Source of the DNA: Deltaproteobacteria bacterium
GTDB lineage: Bacteria; Myxococcota_A; Polyangia; Polyangiales; JADJMO01
Reading direction: 5' to 3'
DNA: 43,172 nucleotides
NCBI GenBank assembly: GCA_016182965.1
Contig: JACPFM010000131.1
Coordinates: 1-43,172, forward strand
Under the pieces are notes generated by a model, which was not told the origin of the DNA, made no database searches, and saw only the letters and a list, made by a program, of their open reading frames with translations. The translations under genes and the position numbers were made by a program. Below, in pieces: positions 7,323 through 16,145 of the stretch (position 1 is the first letter of the stretch; each line of letters begins with the position of its first letter).

Positions 7323-8024
7323 TCAGAACGCCTTCGCCATCATCCGCTCGCCGCTGTCACGACGCCCGCCGATGTCGAAGCGGCCCACGATCCCGCCGAA
7401 GAAGAACGGCGTCAGCGTGTAGCGCTCCCTGCCGAGCGACTCGAACGTCGGTCCCTCGCCCGAGCGGACCTCGGTCGTGAACATGGTCGCGTCCATGCCC
7501 ACGGCCGGACCGAGCGCGACGCCGTCGCTGACGCGGTAGTCCACGCCGAAGCGGACGCGCGCGATCTGCAGGCCGTGCAGCGCACGGGTGGCCGAGTTCT
7601 CCGGGTTGATGAAGAAGCCGCGCCAGCCGGCGCCGAACCCGACCCAGGGATCGACGCGGCGGTGCGGGTTGACGTGCACCTGCGCCTGCACGCCGGCGTT
7701 CACCGTCGCGACGATGTCCTGCGCGGTGCCGCCCGGCGCGTGGAACTGGCCGTAGCCGCCGTACACGCCGATCAACCACCGCGGGTCGATGCGGTAGCCG
7801 ATCTCTCCGTCGATCTGCCCGCCGGCGCGCGCGAAGTTGCTGGCGCGATCGCCCGTGCGCAACGTCAGGTCTCCGGTCGGTTGCGCGTACCCGAGCCCGA
7901 TCCCGATCTCGGCCGCGCGCGCCGGCGCGGCCACCGTACGATCGATCGTCTCCTGCGCGCCGGTGGTGCTCGCGTAGGCCAGCACCACAGCGGCGATCCC
8001 CGACGTGACGAGCTTGCTGTTCAT
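7323..8024 (-). CDS. Putative outer-membrane beta-barrel protein
   Basis: A 233-residue protein with a signal peptide (MNSKLV, hydrophobic core, cleavage near TGA-QE). The mature part shows many amphipathic strands separated by Gly-rich turns (IGVYGGYGQF, WVGFGAGW, FFFGGIVGRF), typical of an OmpA/OprD-like small barrel. The open frame continues upstream to 8141, but the ATG at 8024 is preceded by GAGGGGG and opens the signal peptide, so that start is chosen. Immediately upstream of the ribosome binding site are two palindromes GGCACGTGCC spaced 11 bp (8038-8058), a candidate operator. The gene is convergent with the small Cys protein and divergent from the kelch MYXO-CTERM gene. Confidence 0.75.
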   Translation of the reverse strand: MNSKLVTSGIAAVVLAYASTTGAQETIDRTVAAPARAAEIGIGLGYAQPTGDLTLRTGDRASNFARAGGQIDGEIGYRIDPRWLIGVYGGYGQFHAPGGTAQDIVATVNAGVQAQVHVNPHRRVDPWVGFGAGWRGFFINPENSATRALHGLQIARVRFGVDYRVSDGVALGPAVGMDATMFTTEVRSGEGPTFESLGRERYTLTPFFFGGIVGRFDIGGRRDSGERMMAKAF

Positions 8025-8037
8025 GGCGTCCCCCTCG

Positions 8038-8058
8038 GGCACGTGCCGGGCACGTGCC
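8038..8058. promoter_or_regulatory. Two tandem palindromes GGCACGTGCC with 11-bp spacing
   Basis: Perfect 10-bp palindromes occupy 8038-8047 and 8049-8058, so their centres are 11 bp apart, about one helical turn. They lie directly upstream of the Shine-Dalgarno sequence of the outer-membrane gene (start 8024), in the divergent region shared with the kelch gene (start 8280). The arrangement suits side-by-side binding of two dimers of a repressor. It could instead be a leader RNA hairpin. Confidence 0.45.
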
Positions 8059-8279
8059 GTGCCGTTCGCGGTGGTCGATCGCGCCACAAACCCGCCGGTC
8101 GCGAGGCCACCACGACGACGCCGCCCTCCAACGCGCGGCACCTCACCTGAGCGCCGCGTTCACGTGAGCGGGAGGTGCGCGCGCGCAGGGCCAACGCGAG
8201 CAGGGCACGCGAGAACCCGGCGAGCACCGGCGTCGTGACGACGCTTCCCCGTGACGGTCAGCTGACGTCTACTGGCGGC

Positions 8280-11129
8280 ATGCGTACCCGGGCATGGCTG
8301 CTGCCGCTCCTCCTTCTGTCGATGTCGCGCTGCGCGCCCTCGACGGAGCCGACCGCGTCGTCGCGCGCGTCGCGCGAGATCGTGACGAGCCTCTCGCGCG
8401 CGTTCGCGATGCGCCCCGCGAGCACGACCGTCGGGTTGCGCGCGCGCGTCCCCGACACGGCCGAAGGCGCCCTGCGCCTCGAGGTCGATGCGGCGACCTG
8501 GATCGAGCTGCGCCCGCGCGACGCCCGCGCGGTGCCGCGCCGCGACGAGGGCGGCGTCGCGGTCTACGCCGACGCGATGGCCGACGTCGATCTCGTGTAC
8601 GTCACCGAGGGCGCGCGCGTCGAGGAGCTGCGCCTCGCGCACACCCGCGCCGCCGCCGCGCGATCGACCTGGGACGTGCGCCTCGGTCCGAGCGTCGGGG
8701 CGCTGCGCGTGAAGGACGGCCGTGTGGAGGTGCTCGACGCGAAGGGCGCGGTGCGCATCGCGACCGAGCCGGCGTGGGCCGCCGACGCGAACGGCGTGCG
8801 CCGCGCCGTGAGCCTGCACGTCGAGGGATCGACGCTCGTCGGCACGATCGACGTCGAGGGCCTCGCCGCGCCGATCGCCGTCGATCCGGCGTGGACCGCC
8901 GCCGCCGCGGTGAGCCCCCCGCGCGTGTTCCCGATCGTCGCGATGCTCTCGACGGGCAAGGTCCTGATCGCCGGCGGAGAGAGCCCGGGCCTCGGCGCCC
9001 TGACGACGGCCGAGCTGTACGACCCGGCGACGAACAGCTTCACCGCCTCCAAGTCGACGCTCAAGTGGGGGCGCCCCGCGATGACGAAGAGCTGGGTGGT
9101 CTTCGACGGCGGCAAGAAGGTGTTGTTCACCGAGACGCACGGCGGCGACTCCGGGCCGCCGCCGCTCGACGCGGAGATCTACGACGCGACGACCGACACC
9201 TTCTCCGTGACGGCGATGCCGTTCATGACGCGCGATCACTCGGCGACGGTCTTGAAGGACGGCAAGATCGTCCTGGTCGGCGGGCGCGACGACGGCAGCA
9301 CGTTCCCGCAGGCGTTCCGCATCTTCGATCCCGCCGTCGGCACCTGGCGCACCGAGCTGCCCGCCGGACCGTACGGGAGCTTCTCGCGTCCCTTCGAGGG
9401 CCGGGTCGATCACAGCGCGGTGCTGCTCGCCGACGGCAAGGTGATGATCACCGGCGGCAGGACGGTGAGCGGGGGCTCGATCCCGACCGAGCGCGTCTCC
9501 AAGGACAACATGATCTGGGACCCGGCGCTCCCCACGTCGCTCGCGTGGAAGAGCGCGCTGCCGACCGGACGCGGAGGTCACGCCGCGTACCTCCTGTCGC
9601 GCGGCGCGACGGCCGGCCAGGTGATGGTGTTCGGCGGGTTCATCCAGAACCTCGACGAGTCCGGCACCATCCCGAGCAGCGGCGGCATGCTCTACGACGT
9701 CGCCACCGACAAGTGGACGCTCGGGCCGCTGCTCGCGTCGCCGCGCACCTTCTTCGCGTCGACGATGCTCGCCGACGGCCGCATCCTGATCACCGGTGGA
9801 ACGTCGGGCATCGGCTCCTCGTTCGTCGCCAGCCAGACGGCCGAGATCTTCGACGGCGCGACCTGGGTCTCGGCGGGCACGATGCTCACGCCGCGCGGCG
9901 CCCACAGCTCCGCCGCGCTCGGACCGAAGGAGGTCCTCCTCGTCGGCGGCGTGAAGCAGGCGATCGAGGGCGTGCCGTTCTTCGTGAGCGCGACCGAGAG
10001 GTTCACCCTGCAGGCACTCGGCGCCTCCTGCGGCGCGCCGGGCGAGTGCGACTCCGGGTTCTGCGTCGACGGCGTGTGCTGCGGTTCGGCGTGCGCGGGG
10101 CGCTGCGAGGCCTGCGATGTCGCCGGTTCGGTCGGCACGTGCAAGCCGGTGAAGGGTAATCCACGCGGAAAACGTCCGGCGTGCGATCCCACCGCCACGC
10201 CCGAAGACGGGTGCGCGCTCTCGTGCGACGGCGTCGACACGACCGCGTGCAAGTACCCCGCGACGACGACGGCGTGCGGCGTGGCGACCTGCGTCGGCGG
10301 CGTGGAGCGCCACGTCAGCACCTGCGACGGCGCCGGCAAGTGCGGCGACGTGCCCCGCTCGTGCGGCGACTTCGTGTGCGGCGCCACGGCCTGCAAGACG
10401 ACCTGCGCGTCGAAGGCCGACTGCGTCAACCCGAACCACTTCTGCTCCTACGGCAAGTGCATCCCCGTCGGCGCCAACGGCGCGACGTGCACCACCGACG
10501 AGGCGTGCGCGAGCGGCTCGTGCGTCGACGGCACCTGCTGCGAGTCGAAGTGCACAGGGCAGTGCGAGGCGTGCGACGTGCCGGGGCAGCTCGGCAAGTG
10601 CGTGCCGATCAAGGGCAAGCCGCACGGCGCCCGCGCCGCGTGCGCGGTCGACTCCGCCGACGCCTGCAAGACCGCCGTGTGCGACGGCACCAACACCGCC
10701 GCGTGCGCCGGCACCGTCGGCCCGTGCGGCGCGTACGCGTGCGACGGCGCGGCGCTCGCGTGCAAGAGCGCCTGCGTCGGTGACGGCGACTGCGCGAAGG
10801 GCTACGAGTGCGACGACGGCACGTGCGTGCCGCGGACCTCGAAGTGCACGCTCGATCTGACCGGCCTCGTCGGGACCGACGGCAAGACGGTCTCCTGCTC
10901 GCCGCTGCTCTGCCGCGACGGCCAGTGCCTGCCGACGTGCAAGTCGTCCGCGGACTGCCAGGGCGGGTTCATCTGCGATCCGAGCGGCGCGTGCGTGGCG
11001 CCCTCGCCGGGCGACACGGGCGACGACGGCGGCGGCTGCGCCACGTCGGGCCCGCACGGAACACGCGGCGGCGGAGCGCTCGTGCTCCTCGCCTTGCTCC
11101 TCGTCGCGCGGCGTCGCCGCCCCGTCTGA
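8280..11129 (+). CDS. Kelch-repeat, Cys-rich surface protein with MYXO-CTERM sorting tail
   Basis: A 949-residue secreted protein. An N-terminal hydrophobic leader (MRTRAWLLPLLLLSMSRC) directs export; the Cys at 18 follows Arg, so it is not a standard lipobox. Residues about 215-600 hold kelch-type beta-propeller repeats, with recurring GGR/GGE, LxDGKVLITGG and YDPATxxW patterns. From about 580 to 905 there are Cys-rich modules (GxCVDGxCC, CxGxCEACDVxGxxGxC). The C-terminus has an Asp/Gly-rich linker, a Cys at about 920, a hydrophobic segment and RRRR, the MYXO-CTERM signal that is processed by a myxosortase and places proteins on the outer surface in Myxococcota. The frame is open upstream to 8175, but the ATG at 8280 opens the signal peptide. 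Role unknown; surface adhesion or binding is plausible. Confidence 0.9.
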   Translation: MRTRAWLLPLLLLSMSRCAPSTEPTASSRASREIVTSLSRAFAMRPASTTVGLRARVPDTAEGALRLEVDAATWIELRPRDARAVPRRDEGGVAVYADAMADVDLVYVTEGARVEELRLAHTRAAAARSTWDVRLGPSVGALRVKDGRVEVLDAKGAVRIATEPAWAADANGVRRAVSLHVEGSTLVGTIDVEGLAAPIAVDPAWTAAAAVSPPRVFPIVAMLSTGKVLIAGGESPGLGALTTAELYDPATNSFTASKSTLKWGRPAMTKSWVVFDGGKKVLFTETHGGDSGPPPLDAEIYDATTDTFSVTAMPFMTRDHSATVLKDGKIVLVGGRDDGSTFPQAFRIFDPAVGTWRTELPAGPYGSFSRPFEGRVDHSAVLLADGKVMITGGRTVSGGSIPTERVSKDNMIWDPALPTSLAWKSALPTGRGGHAAYLLSRGATAGQVMVFGGFIQNLDESGTIPSSGGMLYDVATDKWTLGPLLASPRTFFASTMLADGRILITGGTSGIGSSFVASQTAEIFDGATWVSAGTMLTPRGAHSSAALGPKEVLLVGGVKQAIEGVPFFVSATERFTLQALGASCGAPGECDSGFCVDGVCCGSACAGRCEACDVAGSVGTCKPVKGNPRGKRPACDPTATPEDGCALSCDGVDTTACKYPATTTACGVATCVGGVERHVSTCDGAGKCGDVPRSCGDFVCGATACKTTCASKADCVNPNHFCSYGKCIPVGANGATCTTDEACASGSCVDGTCCESKCTGQCEACDVPGQLGKCVPIKGKPHGARAACAVDSADACKTAVCDGTNTAACAGTVGPCGAYACDGAALACKSACVGDGDCAKGYECDDGTCVPRTSKCTLDLTGLVGTDGKTVSCSPLLCRDGQCLPTCKSSADCQGGFICDPSGACVAPSPGDTGDDGGGCATSGPHGTRGGGALVLLALLLVARRRRPV

Positions 11130-11143
11130 TCGGGAGCCTCACG

Positions 11144-11380
11144 ATGCAGACCTTCTTCGTCCAGATCAAGTGCCGGCTCGGCAAGACCTACGAGGTCGCC
11201 GGCCGGCTCGCCGACGCCGAGATCGCCGCCGAGATCTACTCGGTCGCGGGCGACTTCGACATCCTCGCCAAGTTCCACGTCGACGACGGCGTCGACATCG
11301 GGCACTTCGTCGCCGAGAAGGTGCAGAACATCGCCGACATCGTCGACACCCGGACGGTCCTCACCTTCCGCGCGTTCTGA
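11144..11380 (+). CDS. Stand-alone Lrp/AsnC ligand-binding (RAM) domain protein
   Basis: A 78-residue protein that matches only the C-terminal effector-binding domain (RAM fold, beta-alpha-beta-beta-alpha-beta) of Lrp/AsnC regulators. It shows the typical VQIKCRLGKTYEVA and the AGDFDILAKFHV core strands near residues 35-46. The DNA-binding helix-turn-helix is absent. Such single-domain proteins form dimers or higher oligomers and bind amino acids or related ligands; whether this one modulates another regulator is unknown. GGGAG precedes the ATG at 11144. It stands alone between two surface-protein genes on the same strand. Confidence 0.85.
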   Translation: MQTFFVQIKCRLGKTYEVAGRLADAEIAAEIYSVAGDFDILAKFHVDDGVDIGHFVAEKVQNIADIVDTRTVLTFRAF

Positions 11381-11517
11381 CGTCGGCTGGCCCGCGGCCC
11401 GACGCCGATCCGCTCGCGACGGACGTGCGCGAAATCATACTGGATTCGCGCTCGTCCTCGGGCTCCGATCGCCCGTCGGGCGGCGGTGCTCCCGCGTCGG
11501 CCCTCGGAGGTGTGTTC

Positions 11518-13878
11518 ATGCGACGTGCTTCGCAGGTTCGGCGTGTGGCTGCGTGGATCGCGATCGGCGCCGGTGTCGCCGGTTGCGGCTCGAGCTCGAC
11601 GGCCGACGATCCGGCACCCGTCGCCGACTCCTCGGTCGCCGACGGCGACCTCGTCGACTCCACCGCGCTCGACTCGGGCAAGCCCGACACCGCGCGTCCC
11701 GACACGTCGAAGCCCGACGCCGGGCCGTCGTGCACCGACGAGGTGAAGAACGGCGCAGAGACCGACATCGACTGCGGCGGCGGCGCGTGTCCGCTGTGCA
11801 GCGAGGGCCTCGGTTGCTCGGCGGGCTCCGACTGCGCGTCCGGCGTGTGCACCTCCGGCAAGTGCGCCGCGCCGTCGTGCACCGACGGCCTGAAGAACGG
11901 TCTCGAGCGCGACGTCGACTGCGGCGGGAGCAGCGGCTGCCCGAAGTGCGGGAGCGGCAAGGTCTGCGCGTCGGCCGACGACTGCGCGAGCGCGATCTGC
12001 ACGTCGGGCGCGTGCGTCGCCGCGACCTGCTCCGACACGGTCGAGAACGCCGCGGAGACCGACATCGACTGCGGCGGCGGCACCTGCCCGAAGTGCGCCG
12101 ACGCGAAGTCGTGCGCGGCCGGGAGCGACTGCTCCTCGGGCGTCTGCACCAGCGGCACCTGCGCCTCCGCGGGCTGCACCGACGCGGTCGAGAACGGCAG
12201 CGAGACCGACGTCGACTGCGGCGGCGGCGCGTGCCCCAAGTGCGCGACGGCGAAGGTCTGCAAGGTCGCCGCCGACTGCCTGAGCGGCTTCTGCACCGCC
12301 GGCGCGTGCGCCGCGCCGACCTGCACCGACAAGCTGAAGAACGGCACCGAGACCGACGTCGACTGCGGCGGCAGCTGCACGACGAAGTGCGCCAACGGCC
12401 TGCTCTGCGACGTGAACGCGGACTGCACCTCGCTCTTGTGCAGCGCGGGCAAGTGCGCAAACAGCTGCGCGAACACCACGCTCGACGGCGCCGAGACCGA
12501 CGTCGACTGCGGCGGGCTCTGCGCCGACTGCGTGCCCGGCAAGAAGTGCAAGGTCGGCGCCGACTGCACGAGCGGCATCTGCACGGCGCTGCTCTGCACC
12601 GCGCCGATCTGCACCGACAAGGTCAAGAACGGCAGCGAGTCCGACGTCGACTGCGGCGGCGCCTCCTGTCCGAAGTGCGCGGACGCCAAGACGTGCGTCT
12701 CGGCCGCCGACTGCACGAGCGGCGTCTGCGTCGCCGGCAAATGCGCGGCGCCGACCTGCACCGACAAGGTGAAGAACGGCACCGAGACCGACGTCGACTG
12801 CGGCAGCACCTGCACCGCCAAGTGCGCGAACGGCAAGGCCTGCATGCTCGGCAGCGACTGCGTGAGCGCCAACTGCACCGGCGGCTTCTGCGCTGCGGCG
12901 ACGTGCACCGATCTCGTCCTCAACGGCGCCGAGACCGACGTCGACTGCGGCGGCGGCACCTGCGGCGACTGCGCGGCGGGGAAGATCTGCAAGCTGCCCG
13001 GCGACTGCCAGGCGGGCCTGTGCGCGGTCGGCACCGACGGCAAGCTGCGCTGCTCCGGCTCGTGTCCCAACGCGATCAAGGACGGCGTCGAGACCGACGT
13101 CGACTGCGGCAGCGGGACCTGCGCGCTGTGCAAGCAGGCGAAGGTCTGTAAGACGGCCGCCGACTGCCTGTCGGGCACCTGCGTCGCCGGCCTCTGTCGC
13201 CCGCGCACCTGCAAGGCGCTCAAGACGCAGGAGCCGACGCTGCCGTCCGGCAACTACGTGATCGCGCCCGACGGCGTCGGCGCGATGACCGTCTACTGCG
13301 ACATGACCACTGATGGCGGCGGCTGGACGGTCGTCAGCTGGAACGCCCTGCTCACCTCGCAGACGTGCGTGCATCGACTCTCGTCGAGCGCGCCGGCGTG
13401 CGGGACCACGCCGGGCACCGCCGCCGACTGGCAGCTCGCCGGGGCGAGCATGAACAAGATCACGTTCAACGAGATCCTCTTCCGCTCGTACTCGACGCAG
13501 CTCGCCCCCGGGACGCCGTTCGCGGCGACGAAGCTCGTGCTGACCGCCGCGACCACCGTGGGGACCGGCGCGTTCGGCGGCATCACCGCCTCGCCGATCA
13601 CCGGCCTCCCGCAGCTCAACTGCAACGACACGTTCTTCCCCATCGCCGCGCGCACCGCGGTCGCCGTCGACGTCAACGGCTACACCATCTGGGGCCAGCC
13701 GAAGGCCGGCTGCTCGGCGAACATCAGCGGCGGCCTCGGCTTGAACGTCGTGACCACCGGCCTCGGGCACGGCAACTCGGGCTTCGACAGCAACGACGCG
13801 GCAGGCGCCTGCGGCTGCGGCGATCTGTTCTCGCCCGACGGCATCCAGAACCGCTACGGGTACTTCGGGCTCCGCTGA
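11518..13878 (+). CDS. Cys-rich repeat lipoprotein with C-terminal fibrinogen-like GGGWT domain
   Basis: A 786-residue exported lipoprotein (lipobox GVAGC, Cys23). A short Asp/Ser/Pro linker (about 25-68) is followed by ten tandem modules of about 45 residues. Each begins with a variant of CTDxVKNGxETDVDCGG and then carries C-PKC, DC-SGxC and GxC elements, so every module is likely disulfide-locked. After the repeats, at about 562-786, comes a bacterial fibrinogen-like domain with the hallmark YCDMTTDGGGW near residue 597. GGAGG precedes the ATG at 11518 by seven bases, which decides the start over longer frames reaching 11170. A surface-exposed stalk with a binding head is a reasonable inference. 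The stop codon abuts that of the convergent lectin gene (TGATCA). Confidence 0.9.
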   Translation: MRRASQVRRVAAWIAIGAGVAGCGSSSTADDPAPVADSSVADGDLVDSTALDSGKPDTARPDTSKPDAGPSCTDEVKNGAETDIDCGGGACPLCSEGLGCSAGSDCASGVCTSGKCAAPSCTDGLKNGLERDVDCGGSSGCPKCGSGKVCASADDCASAICTSGACVAATCSDTVENAAETDIDCGGGTCPKCADAKSCAAGSDCSSGVCTSGTCASAGCTDAVENGSETDVDCGGGACPKCATAKVCKVAADCLSGFCTAGACAAPTCTDKLKNGTETDVDCGGSCTTKCANGLLCDVNADCTSLLCSAGKCANSCANTTLDGAETDVDCGGLCADCVPGKKCKVGADCTSGICTALLCTAPICTDKVKNGSESDVDCGGASCPKCADAKTCVSAADCTSGVCVAGKCAAPTCTDKVKNGTETDVDCGSTCTAKCANGKACMLGSDCVSANCTGGFCAAATCTDLVLNGAETDVDCGGGTCGDCAAGKICKLPGDCQAGLCAVGTDGKLRCSGSCPNAIKDGVETDVDCGSGTCALCKQAKVCKTAADCLSGTCVAGLCRPRTCKALKTQEPTLPSGNYVIAPDGVGAMTVYCDMTTDGGGWTVVSWNALLTSQTCVHRLSSSAPACGTTPGTAADWQLAGASMNKITFNEILFRSYSTQLAPGTPFAATKLVLTAATTVGTGAFGGITASPITGLPQLNCNDTFFPIAARTAVAVDVNGYTIWGQPKAGCSANISGGLGLNVVTTGLGHGNSGFDSNDAAGACGCGDLFSPDGIQNRYGYFGLR

Positions 13879-15276
13879 TCAGGGGCAGAAGACGACCTCG
13901 AACGACGTCTCCGACGAGCAGGCGTGCAGGCCCGCGGCGTCGTCGTACGCGTAGCTGTACGCGCTCGGGCACATCGATCGCATCGCCGCCACGTACGCGG
14001 TGCGCACGACGCTCAGCGGCTCGGCGGCGTTGCTGCACGCTTGCGACGTCATGCAGCTCCGGTCGATCGTGCAACCGCCGCTCGTCGGATCGATCGGGGT
14101 CGGGCAGCAGAGGTGCAGACCGGGATCGACCGACTCCGGCTGGCCGCGGCCCCACGGCGCCGGGTAGTTCCACCGCTTGCACGGCGCCATGCAGCCGATG
14201 ACCCGGCCCGCGCCGTCGCGCACGCGCAGGTCCTCGTGCGCATAGGCGGGGAAGCGACCGCGGCCGCTCAGATCCTCGGCGCCGGGGCAGCGGTCGAGCG
14301 AGAGACCGGAGCAGTCCGAGCTCACGCAGCTGCCGCTCTCGGCGCCCTTTCCGCGGGGGACGACTTTGAACGGCAGCGTGTAGCCGTCGACCTGGCTCAG
14401 GTTGTACCAGGTCTGCGCGGAGCTCCCGCGCGGCGCGAACGTCGCCTCGAACTTCGAGTCGATCGGCGGCTGACACCCGGCCGCCGGGCACGGCTTGCCG
14501 CCGCCCTCGCCGCTGTCGCCGATGCGACAGTTGCGACCCGCGCCGTCGCACCCGGTCTTCGGCCAGAAGCGCGTCGAGGCGAGGCCGCCGTCGGGGATTC
14601 GGTAGTCGTGCGATTGGCCCCGCGTCAATCGGATGTTCTGTGGGTCGCCGACGTTGTCGGAGTGCGCGATCCAGATCGGCTCGGCGCACTGGCTGGTGAT
14701 CCGCAGCCTCGTGGTCGGGCCGCCGCCTCCGCCCGGCGCGCCGGAGACCGGCAGGAGCCTCCACTTCTGCGCGTCGCTGCCGACGTAGTGACGGACCTGC
14801 GCGACGTTCGCGCCGTCGGCCTTCGAGGCCCAGGCGACGTCGAGGTACATGCCGCTGTGGCGGGCGCGGAGGTAGTAGAACCCGTCGCCGGCGGGCTCGA
14901 GCCGCCACTGCTGGTTCTCGCCGCCCCAGTAGCTCCACTGCTGGACGTTGGCGCCCTCGGACGTCTTGCGCCCCTCGACGTCGAGGACCTTGCCGCTCAC
15001 CAGCGCGCGGATGACGTAGAAGCCGCCTTCGACCGGCTCGAAGCGGAATCGCTGCGCCGCGGTGCCGTTGCGCGCCCACTGGTGGACGTTCGCGCCGTCG
15101 GCCGTCGATCCCCAGGCGACGTCGAGGAGCTTGCCGCTGTGCTTCACCTCGAGCTCGTAGATCGTGCTCGGAGAGATCGCCTCGCCGGCGCGGTCGGCCC
15201 CCGTGTCGTCGACGCCTTCGACGCTGCACCCGGTGGCGAGGAGAACGGCGAACGCGAGGGGCTTCCGGATCGACAT
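13879..15276 (-). CDS. Ricin-type lectin / thaumatin-like lipoprotein
   Basis: A 465-residue protein with a lipobox (LLATGC, Cys17). Residues about 40-185 form a ricin-B beta-trefoil with three repeats, each showing the G-K/M-x-LDV start and a QxW-like end (AQRFRF, NQQWRL, AQKWRL). After a Gly-rich linker, residues about 200-465 resemble a thaumatin-like domain: an N-terminal RITSQCAEPIWIA strand, GYTLPFKV, many paired Cys residues and a C-terminal CPSAYSYAYDD, close to the plant thaumatin signature. Thaumatin-like proteins often bind or cleave beta-1,3-glucans, so a carbohydrate-targeting role, perhaps against fungi or other prey, is an inference. The ATG at 15276 gives the signal sequence; a longer start at 15306 does not. 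Confidence 0.85.
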   Translation of the reverse strand: MSIRKPLAFAVLLATGCSVEGVDDTGADRAGEAISPSTIYELEVKHSGKLLDVAWGSTADGANVHQWARNGTAAQRFRFEPVEGGFYVIRALVSGKVLDVEGRKTSEGANVQQWSYWGGENQQWRLEPAGDGFYYLRARHSGMYLDVAWASKADGANVAQVRHYVGSDAQKWRLLPVSGAPGGGGGPTTRLRITSQCAEPIWIAHSDNVGDPQNIRLTRGQSHDYRIPDGGLASTRFWPKTGCDGAGRNCRIGDSGEGGGKPCPAAGCQPPIDSKFEATFAPRGSSAQTWYNLSQVDGYTLPFKVVPRGKGAESGSCVSSDCSGLSLDRCPGAEDLSGRGRFPAYAHEDLRVRDGAGRVIGCMAPCKRWNYPAPWGRGQPESVDPGLHLCCPTPIDPTSGGCTIDRSCMTSQACSNAAEPLSVVRTAYVAAMRSMCPSAYSYAYDDAAGLHACSSETSFEVVFCP

Positions 15277-15415
15277 GGGGTGGCGCGACTGCCATCCTCG
15301 TGCCACGCGAAATCGACGGGAGAAGCGTGGATCGGGCGTCCGAGCGCTGGGGAGTCCAGTCGCCCTCCGTCACCGGGCGATGACGAGCGCGCGATCGCGT
15401 GGCAGAACGCCGTGC

Positions 15416-16021
15416 GTGATCTCGAGCAGGATGGGGGCATTGGGTGTCGTGCTGCTCGCCGGCTGCGCCGCCGCCGAGAGCGAGCCCGCGGCGGCCGTCG
15501 ACGCCGACGGGTCCGCGATCGACTCCGGCGCGGACACCGCGACGACCGACACCGCGATCGCGTCGAAGGACTCCGCGGTCCCGGACACGGCGGTCGCCGA
15601 CGCCAAGGTCGCCGACATCGGCCTCGCCGACACGGGCCTCGCCGACACCGGCCTCGCCGACGCGGGCCTCGCCGACACCGGCCTCGCCGACGCCAAGATC
15701 GACGCCGGCTTCCCGAGCACCGCGCACGTGCACATCACCATCACCAACACCTGCGCGGTGAGCACGTCGCCCACGTCCTTCGACGTCCCGGCCGGCGCCA
15801 CGGTGAAGGTCGCGTGGCACAACCACAGCGCCGACTATCGCGCCGACGTCTGGGCCTCGTACGGCGGCGGCTACCTCGGCCTGGAGACGGGCGCGACCTG
15901 GAACGAGCCGTACGAGCACTGCTTCATCAAGAGCACGCACACCGAGTACGTCGACGTCACCCCCGAGGGCTCGCCGTCCTCGTGCGGCAAGCAGCGGGTG
16001 TACTTCTACTGTCACGGGTGA
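15416..16021 (+). CDS. Putative lipoprotein with Asp-rich repeat linker
   Basis: About 201 residues. A GTG at 15416 gives the signal VISSRMGALGVVLLAGC with a positive N-region and a lipobox Cys at 17; an ATG at 15431 would lack the charge, and an ATG at 15380 is also possible. Residues about 20-100 are a low-complexity linker of Ala, Asp and Thr that includes five tandem GLADT/GLADA units (15-bp DNA repeats around 15617-15691). The C-terminal half is a compact beta-rich domain with His and Cys (HVHITITNTC, WHNHSADYRAD, CFIKSTHTEYVDV, YFYCHG); a cupredoxin-like or metal-binding fold is conceivable but not established. It is divergent from the ricin/thaumatin gene. Confidence 0.75.
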   Translation: MISSRMGALGVVLLAGCAAAESEPAAAVDADGSAIDSGADTATTDTAIASKDSAVPDTAVADAKVADIGLADTGLADTGLADAGLADTGLADAKIDAGFPSTAHVHITITNTCAVSTSPTSFDVPAGATVKVAWHNHSADYRADVWASYGGGYLGLETGATWNEPYEHCFIKSTHTEYVDVTPEGSPSSCGKQRVYFYCHG

Positions 16022-16145
16022 TCGGCGTGAACGAGGGGGTGTGTCGCGGCGACGACGGTCCTCGGGGCGACGCCGGCGAAGTGTCGTCGTACGCCCACAG
16101 GATCGCGCTTCGTTGCCCGGCACGCGATGTGCTGTGAAGGTCCCC

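Noticed and set aside
8160..11057. Long minus-strand open frame opposite the kelch gene
   Set aside because: An Arg/Ala-rich shadow; the plus strand encodes a coherent protein with signal peptide, repeats and sorting tail.
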